Below are positions 5,948 through 10,309 of a stretch of 10,309 nt of DNA, one piece after another. This DNA is from Clostridiaceae bacterium (GTDB lineage: Bacteria > Bacillota > Clostridia > Lachnospirales > Lachnospiraceae): contig JAGZXV010000201.1 in the NCBI GenBank assembly GCA_018378255.1, positions 1 through 10,309 on the forward strand, written 5' to 3'. How positions within the stretch are numbered: the stretch's first letter is position 1; every line of letters starts with the position of its first letter. Under the pieces are notes generated by a model. The model was not told the origin of the DNA, made no database searches, and saw nothing but the letters and a program-made list of their open reading frames with translations. The position numbers and the translations under genes were made by a program.

Positions 5948-8266
5948 ATGAAAAAAATAATCCATTTTGAAATTGTATCCAGATATCGCAAGGACCGGGA
6001 ACCGGCAACCACAGCGGTGCCCTTTGGACAAGGAGAACTGAAACCGGAAGAGATCCGGTTTTTGACGGTGAGTGACGGAAAAAAACAGTGCCAGGCCCAG
6101 CTTAAAGCCACCGCATTATGGGGAGACGGTTCGGTAAAATGGCTTCTGGTTCATTTCCTGGCAGATCTTCCTGAGAATAGGGAAACAGACTTTTACCTGG
6201 AATTATCAACGGGGGGAATTGAGGCGGTACAGGAAAATACGGTAAGGATTTTACAGGAAGGGGAGAATACGATCCTGGATAACGGCGCTGTCCGTGTGGA
6301 ACTGGCGGCTCCGGAAAGCTGTTATATGTTTGAGCGGATAGTTACCCCAGACCATATCTATGGAAGAAACGAGATCACAGGCCCTGTTCTGACTGACAAA
6401 GAGGGCCGGGAATATGTGATTGAACTGGATAACGAAGGCTGGGAGATCATAGAGAGCGGCCCTGTGAGGGCTATGGTACGGGCCAGGGGAAAACACCGCA
6501 GAGAGGACCGGAAATGGTTTGATTTTTCCCTGATCCTGACTTTATGGGCGGGAAAACCCTGGATGAACCTGGACTACCAGTTTATCAACTGTGAAGACGA
6601 TCCGGATGCATCGGCGCGGAAACAGATGGTGCTGAACAATGAACAGGCCGGGCTTAAATATGATAAGGATTATCCCTATGAAGAGATCCGCTCGATCCGG
6701 CTGTCCATCCATCCGTCGGGAGAAAAACAGGGAGTAAAACACGGCATTTACACCTCCAGTTTTAACTTCCATTCGGAAAAAGCCACGGAGAAGGAAACGC
6801 TTTCAGAAGTGATCACGGCGGATACCGTAGTGAATACGGCCAATGAGATGTTTCCGGAAGTGCTGTTCAGCATATTCACAGCGGACTGGAATAATGAAAA
6901 ATACGCTCTGGCCGCAGGCATCTATCAGGCATACCAGAATTTCCCCAAAGCGCTGGAGACGTCGGGAGACGGGATTGAGATCAATTTGCTGCCTGATACG
7001 GGACATCCGCTGAAAGTGCCGCAGGGAGTGGCAAGAACTTCCAGATGTTATCTCTATTTCCATGAGGTAGAATTAGATGACAGAATGCTGGTGGACAGGG
7101 CCCATCAGTTTGAAATGCCGGCTGTGCCGGTACCCGATGCTTCCTGTTATATGCAGTCCCGGGTGTTTGGGCAGTATGTTTCGGATCATTATCATTTTGC
7201 GACAGAGCGTTTTCTCTACCGGTATGTGGACTCCAGGGCCAAAGGGCTTGGAATGCTGAATTTCGGGGACGGACCGGAATGGGAATATATTAAACAGGGG
7301 CGTTCGAAAGGGGAACTGATCTGGATCAACAACGAATATGATATGCCTCATAATTTCATGATCATGTTGGCGAGAACCGGCGACCGGAGGTATTTTGATT
7401 ATATGAAGGCGGCTGTGGAGCACTGGTATGATGTGGACCTCTGCCATTACAGCAACCAGCCCAACAAACAGGGGCTTTTGTACACACACAGCGTGGATCA
7501 TATCAGCGGCCAGCCTGTGCCAAGCCATCAATGGGTGGAAGGGTTTTTGGACTATTATCATATGACAGGCAATCCCAATGGTCTGGAAGCGGCAAAATCC
7601 ATAGGAGAAGGGCTTTTGGAATTGATGGAGCTGCCGATTTACCATACGACTGCTACAGTGGAACCAAGGGAAATCGGCTGGGCCATGCGGACCTTTGTGG
7701 CCCTGTATAAAGAAACTTATGAGGAGAGATGGCTGGATGCCTGCCGTCCAATTGTGGATGTTTACATAAAATGGGCGGAGGAACAGGGAACCTGGACGAC
7801 CCCATATCCGGATAATTATCTGGACCGGGTTCCGTTCATGATGCATGTGGGAATCATGGGGATGTACCAGTTTTATGAAATCTGCCCGACCGAGAAGGTG
7901 AGAACCACCATCGTCATGGTGATCGGGGATATTATCCGCCATTGCTATATCAAACGGGCGGACATGTTCTTCTGCAAACAGCACCCATCTGTCCGTTTCC
8001 TGAATCTGAACGGCATGGTTTTGGAAAGCCTGGCCATCGGATATGAACTGACCGGTAACACCGGATATATTGAGAAAGGGCTTGGAATGTTTTCCTGGAT
8101 TACGGTGGAAAACCAGCCGCCTATCTATGATTTCTCAAAATATAAGGAGAATGAATACACGGTAATTTACAACTGTCCGGCCGGACCAAAGCGGTGCGCC
8201 CAGACCCTGCTTCCGCTTCTGCATTATTACCGCTATGCATTTGATTTGGGTTTTATTAAAAACTAA
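5948..8266 (+). CDS. YetA-like / exo-rhamnogalacturonan lyase family protein (PL26-like)
   Basis: A 772-aa protein that I assign to the PcRGLX/YetA family, whose characterised fungal member is an exo-acting rhamnogalacturonan lyase (family knowledge). The N-terminal signature is clear: AVPFGQGELKPEEIRFL (about 23-39) and ALWGDGSVKWLLVHF (56-70), matching the 'VPFP.G.L...' and 'W.DGS.KWLL.DF' pattern of the first domain. A beta-rich middle region (about 105-385) follows, then a helical region (about 400-772) with repeated helical hairpins of the alpha/alpha-toroid type (for example NEYDMPHNFMIMLARTGDRR, HQWVEGFLDYYHMTGN, LESLAIGYELTGN). There is no signal peptide, so it probably works in the cytoplasm on imported oligosaccharides. 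The start has AAGAGG 7 bases upstream. It follows permease 2 by 94 bp on the same strand with no terminator between, so it is probably in the same operon. Exact activity is uncertain: lyase on unsaturated or saturated rhamnogalacturonan ends is the best guess, and I did not identify catalytic residues. Confidence 0.82.
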   Translation: MKKIIHFEIVSRYRKDREPATTAVPFGQGELKPEEIRFLTVSDGKKQCQAQLKATALWGDGSVKWLLVHFLADLPENRETDFYLELSTGGIEAVQENTVRILQEGENTILDNGAVRVELAAPESCYMFERIVTPDHIYGRNEITGPVLTDKEGREYVIELDNEGWEIIESGPVRAMVRARGKHRREDRKWFDFSLILTLWAGKPWMNLDYQFINCEDDPDASARKQMVLNNEQAGLKYDKDYPYEEIRSIRLSIHPSGEKQGVKHGIYTSSFNFHSEKATEKETLSEVITADTVVNTANEMFPEVLFSIFTADWNNEKYALAAGIYQAYQNFPKALETSGDGIEINLLPDTGHPLKVPQGVARTSRCYLYFHEVELDDRMLVDRAHQFEMPAVPVPDASCYMQSRVFGQYVSDHYHFATERFLYRYVDSRAKGLGMLNFGDGPEWEYIKQGRSKGELIWINNEYDMPHNFMIMLARTGDRRYFDYMKAAVEHWYDVDLCHYSNQPNKQGLLYTHSVDHISGQPVPSHQWVEGFLDYYHMTGNPNGLEAAKSIGEGLLELMELPIYHTTATVEPREIGWAMRTFVALYKETYEERWLDACRPIVDVYIKWAEEQGTWTTPYPDNYLDRVPFMMHVGIMGMYQFYEICPTEKVRTTIVMVIGDIIRHCYIKRADMFFCKQHPSVRFLNLNGMVLESLAIGYELTGNTGYIEKGLGMFSWITVENQPPIYDFSKYKENEYTVIYNCPAGPKRCAQTLLPLLHYYRYAFDLGFIKN

Positions 8267-8274
8267 GTAAAAAG

Positions 8275-8329
8275 TGATACCTTTTTGCGGCTTGAAGTCA
8301 TATTTTGGAAATTTAAAACTTGTTATAAT
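8275..8329 (+). promoter_or_regulatory. Promoter of the binding-protein gene, twin of the permease promoter
   Basis: TGATACC at 8275-8281 is followed by TTTTTGCGGC, and a perfect TATAAT lies at 8324-8329, 49 bp from the box start, exactly as at 3835/3884. No good -35 is present at the 17-bp position (TATTTT, 8301-8306), so activation by a bound factor is likely. The predicted transcript start is near 8336, about five bases before the leader stem begins. The box starts nine bases after the enzyme stop codon. Confidence 0.65.
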
Positions 8330-8340
8330 GATTTTATCAG

Positions 8341-8490
8341 GTAACAGTTCAGACATCGGGGGAATTGATAAAGAAAGCAGCATCAAGCCTGCTTGTAAGC
8401 TGCTTTCTCTATCAATTTTTACATCGGATGGACATCCGATGCTTCCTGACCGTTTTTTCAGTCAAGAAGATGAAACGTCTGACCGGTTAC
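8341..8490 (+). ncRNA. Candidate structured leader RNA with four-way-junction fold
   Basis: GTAACAGTTCAGAC (8341-8354) pairs with GTCTGACCGGTTAC (8477-8490) at 12 of 14 positions and closes a region holding three hairpins in a row. Hairpin A (8363-8417) has 18 of 19 pairs plus a small CAAG/CTTG cap. Hairpin B (8422-8441) has CATCGGAT and ATCCGATG around GGAC. Hairpin C (8442-8469) has CTTC/GAAG and TGAC/GTCA around a T-rich 10-nt loop. The likely transcript start lies about five bases upstream, so the whole fold sits at the 5' end of the binding-protein mRNA. I do not recognise a known riboswitch class. It could be a cis-regulatory leader, a processed small RNA, or stacked repeats without function. 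Confidence 0.5.
8363..8420 (+). terminator. Terminator-like hairpin inside the binding-protein leader
   Basis: Strands 8363-8381 and 8399-8417 pair at 18 of 19 positions (one A-C mismatch) and run into TTTTT at 8416-8420. The upper stem is AGAAAGCAGC/GCTGCTTTCT and the lower stem is AT-rich, so the last Ts are partly paired, which weakens a classic terminator reading. It may end read-through from the enzyme gene, attenuate transcription started near 8336, or simply be one arm of the leader fold. Confidence 0.5.
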
Positions 8491-8530
8491 TTTATTAAAA
8501 ATAACCTGAATTGGTTACAGGAGAAGAAAG

Positions 8531-8556
8531 TTGCCGTTTGACACGGCAGAAGGAGG
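8531..8556 (+). promoter_or_regulatory. Ribosome binding site with an adjacent small hairpin
   Basis: AGGAGG (8551-8556) lies five bases before ATG 8562 and decides the start of the binding-protein gene. Directly upstream, TGCCGT (8532-8537) pairs perfectly with ACGGCA (8543-8548) around TTGAC. It leaves the Shine-Dalgarno sequence single-stranded and may keep it accessible (inference). Confidence 0.7.
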
Positions 8557-8561
8557 TATTT

Positions 8562-9968
8562 ATGAGGAAAATGAAACAGTTGGCAGCCCTGTCGATCGCG
8601 GGGGTAATGGCAGTATCAGGTTTAACCGGATGTTCCGGTTCGCCGAAAGAGACAGAAGCGCCGGCCACGGCAGCCACAACAGCGGCTTCAGAAGCTCAGA
8701 CAGAAAAGGCAGCAGAGGGCGAGGCAGCTTCATCGGAAGCGGAATCTGCAAAAACAGAGGTTACCGGGGAACCGGTTACACTGCGTTTCTCCTGGTGGGG
8801 AAATGACGACAGACATGAGAGAACATTAAAAGTAATCGAAATGTATCAGGAAAAACATCCCAATATCACCATCGAACCTGAATACAGAGGCAAATCAGAG
8901 CGTGAAAAGGTTGCTACCGAGTTGGGAAGCGGCACCTGTGCGGATATTGTGCAGTTAAATCCGCCGTGGATGGGCGATTTTGTAGCCAACGGAGACTTTT
9001 TCGTGGATTTGGGCCAGTATGGTTTTGATGTGGAAGGATTTGATAAAAACTTAATTGAAGATTACTGTACCTATAACGGGACTTTAATCACCCTTCCCAG
9101 CGGTTTAAACGCCAGAACCTATCTGATGAACAAGACAAAACTGGATGAAATGGGAATCTCCTGCGATATGGACACCAAATGGACCTGGGATGATGTGGTC
9201 TCCATCGGAAAAACAGTTCATGAAAAGAATGCAGATATGTATTTCTTAAATGCAGATAAAGTGGATCTTGTGGAATTTGTAATGCGGCCTTATATCATAC
9301 AGAAAACAGGAAAATTCCTGATCGATGACAGCTATGAGCTGGGCTTTGCAAAAGAAGACCTGAAAGAAGCGCTGGAGTATATTTCCAAACTTTATACAGA
9401 AGGAGTAGTTCTTCCTGCATCGGAAGGAAATACTTTCCTGAATGCGGTTTGGACCAATCCGGACTGGATTAACGGCAACCTGACATCTGAATTGTCCTGG
9501 ACTTCCCTGATGGCCGGAGCCATTTCCGATTCTCAGGATACTTATGTGACGACAACTCTTCCTGTTAGGGCGGATGCTGTGGATACTTCAATTGTGGTAA
9601 AACCGTCCCAGTTATATGCGGTGGTTAAAACAAGCGAACATCCGGCGGAAGCGGCCGATTTCCTCAACTTCCTGTTGACAGATGAAGAGGCAGGAAAAGT
9701 GCTGGGCGACAGCCGTGGAGTTCCTCCTTATAAAGCAGTGCAGGATGTGTGCATGAATGAAGGCATTCTGGATGAGAAGATCATCATTGCTACCCAGTAT
9801 GCGCAGGAAAATGCAGGTTTATATGAGAATACTGCTTCTACGAATGCGGAGATTACGGCTGTGCTGCAGGATGCGGTGGAAACGGTTTCTTACGATGCGT
9901 CCAAGGTGGATCAGGCTGTGGACCAGGCAATGCTTTTGATTGAGGATATTTTATCTACGTTGAAATAA
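8562..9968 (+). CDS. Carbohydrate ABC transporter substrate-binding lipoprotein
   Basis: Extracellular, lipid-anchored receptor that delivers an oligosaccharide to the permease pair encoded upstream. The 468 aa start with a basic n-region and hydrophobic core (1-20) and a lipobox LTGC with Cys24 as the lipidation site. A low-complexity linker rich in Ala, Glu, Thr and Ser follows (about 25-70). The cluster-1-type extracellular solute-binding fold then runs to the end, with the characteristic opening LRFSWWGNDDRHERTLKVIE and IVQLNPPWMGDF. The late segment SEHPAEAADFLNFLLTDEEA is a typical C-lobe motif of sugar-binding proteins. The ATG at 8562 is preferred over a TTG 17 codons upstream because it has an AGGAGG site and gives a proper signal peptide. 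The gene has its own promoter and leader, which would allow binding protein to be made in excess over permease. The long gap and the enzyme gene between it and the permeases are unusual but the shared promoter design ties them together. Confidence 0.95.
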   Translation: MRKMKQLAALSIAGVMAVSGLTGCSGSPKETEAPATAATTAASEAQTEKAAEGEAASSEAESAKTEVTGEPVTLRFSWWGNDDRHERTLKVIEMYQEKHPNITIEPEYRGKSEREKVATELGSGTCADIVQLNPPWMGDFVANGDFFVDLGQYGFDVEGFDKNLIEDYCTYNGTLITLPSGLNARTYLMNKTKLDEMGISCDMDTKWTWDDVVSIGKTVHEKNADMYFLNADKVDLVEFVMRPYIIQKTGKFLIDDSYELGFAKEDLKEALEYISKLYTEGVVLPASEGNTFLNAVWTNPDWINGNLTSELSWTSLMAGAISDSQDTYVTTTLPVRADAVDTSIVVKPSQLYAVVKTSEHPAEAADFLNFLLTDEEAGKVLGDSRGVPPYKAVQDVCMNEGILDEKIIIATQYAQENAGLYENTASTNAEITAVLQDAVETVSYDASKVDQAVDQAMLLIEDILSTLK

Positions 9969-10067
9969 GCTGGCTTTTTAAATTGCTGCCAGAAGTAACG
10001 CCGGGAAGGAGCCGCCGTTTTGCGGCCCACCCTGTATCCGGTGCAGACGGCCGGACCCTCAGACAGA
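9969..10067. other. Non-coding stretch after the binding-protein gene
   Basis: GC-rich DNA with only small inverted repeats: CTGGC/GCCAG (9970-9974, 9988-9992), GCCGC/GCGGC (10011-10015, 10022-10026) and TCCGG/CCGGA (10037-10041, 10051-10055). The first holds a T-run in its loop rather than after the stem, so no convincing terminator for the binding-protein gene is seen. No credible gene is present. Confidence 0.5.
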
Positions 10068-10309
10068 CGGGGACCCGCGTTTCACCGTTTGAGCTCATAG
10101 TTTCGGCCGGGGCATTTCTAAGACCGGAAGACGATAAAATTGAGGGGACCGATGACCTGAATCGAGAACTCCTGAAGGACTTCTCGATTCAGGTCATCTG
10201 AAAATCTGCCTTTGTAGGGCAGATTTTCCCCCTCAATTTTATCGCCTTCCGGCCTAAGAAATGCCGGCGGCCTGCAAAAATCGCTCAAACGGTGGAACGC
10301 GGGTCCCCG
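10068..10309. repeat. Large imperfect inverted repeat with two inner hairpins (MITE-like or structured RNA)
   Basis: The outer arms 10068-10094 and 10283-10309 match at 26 of 27 positions, the one difference being a T-G wobble. A second pair of arms, 10112-10147 and 10229-10264, matches at 33 of 36. A poorly paired stretch of 17-18 nt separates them. Inside sit a perfect 18-bp hairpin (10151-10168 with 10181-10198) and a perfect 10-bp hairpin (AAAATCTGCC 10201-10210 with GGCAGATTTT 10218-10227, extendable by G10200-C10228). The whole folds as a three-way junction. The right arm stops exactly at the window end, so the element may be longer. There is no transposase gene; a non-autonomous mobile element, a REP-like dispersed repeat or a structured RNA are all possible. 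No target-site duplication can be judged because the right flank is missing. Confidence 0.75.

Noticed and set aside
7073..7984. 303-aa open frame on the minus strand inside the enzyme gene
   Set aside because: It lies wholly antisense to a well-supported coding region, has no recognisable domain and no convincing ribosome binding site; it reflects codon bias of the real gene.
8341..8490. CRISPR array or tandem repeats in the structured leader
   Set aside because: The repeats are inverted arms of hairpins; no regularly spaced direct repeats or cas genes are present anywhere in the window.
8511..8561. Upstream TTG start for the binding protein
   Set aside because: It would add 17 residues before the signal peptide and read through the leader hairpin and AGGAGG site; ATG 8562 fits far better.
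9983..10201. 72-aa open frame after the binding-protein gene
   Set aside because: It runs through the left arms and first hairpin of the inverted repeat, has no recognisable family and no clear Shine-Dalgarno sequence.

Overview
The window looks like chromosomal DNA from a gut or soil Clostridia, most likely a Lachnospiraceae-type member of the Bacillota. The grounds are strong AGGAGG-type ribosome binding sites, moderate GC, a YesM/YesN two-component pair, a CUT1 sugar importer without its own ATPase, and a lipobox solute-binding protein with a long Ala/Glu/Ser/Thr linker. Genus-level placement is inference.

Layout. 1-1308 (+) is the 3' part of a PAS/AAA+/Fis-type regulator that enters from outside the window and has lost the key motifs of sigma-54 activators. 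It converges on a minus-strand two-gene operon: an AraC-type response regulator (3800-3060) and a YesM-type sensor kinase (3063-1318), overlapping by 4 bp. An intergenic region (3801-4093) holds divergent promoters and a structured leader. It is followed on the plus strand by two sugar ABC permeases (4094-5014, 5014-5853) and a 772-aa intracellular protein of the YetA / exo-rhamnogalacturonan-lyase (PL26-like) family (5948-8266). A second intergenic region (8267-8561) carries another promoter and a highly structured leader. The lipoprotein solute-binding protein of the importer follows (8562-9968). The last 340 bases are non-coding and dominated by a large imperfect inverted repeat with two inner hairpins (10068-10309), which may continue past the window.

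How it works together (inference from families and context). The sensor kinase detects an extracellular ligand and phosphorylates the short response regulator, which activates the transport and catabolic genes. The binding protein captures an oligosaccharide, the permeases import it using a shared ATPase encoded elsewhere, and the lyase-like enzyme attacks it in the cytoplasm. B. subtilis has YesMN and YetA homologues in its rhamnogalacturonan region, which makes a pectin-derived oligosaccharide the best guess for the substrate.

Most notable: the promoters before the permeases and before the binding protein are clearly related over about 70 bp, with the same distance from a TGATACC box to the -10. 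The binding-protein leader can fold into a closed four-way-junction RNA of about 150 nt containing a terminator-like hairpin. The 5' strand of that closing stem recurs as an exact 13-nt copy in a perfect hairpin between permease 2 and the enzyme. The permease leader has a hairpin whose whole 7-nt loop is complementary to bases just before the Shine-Dalgarno sequence.
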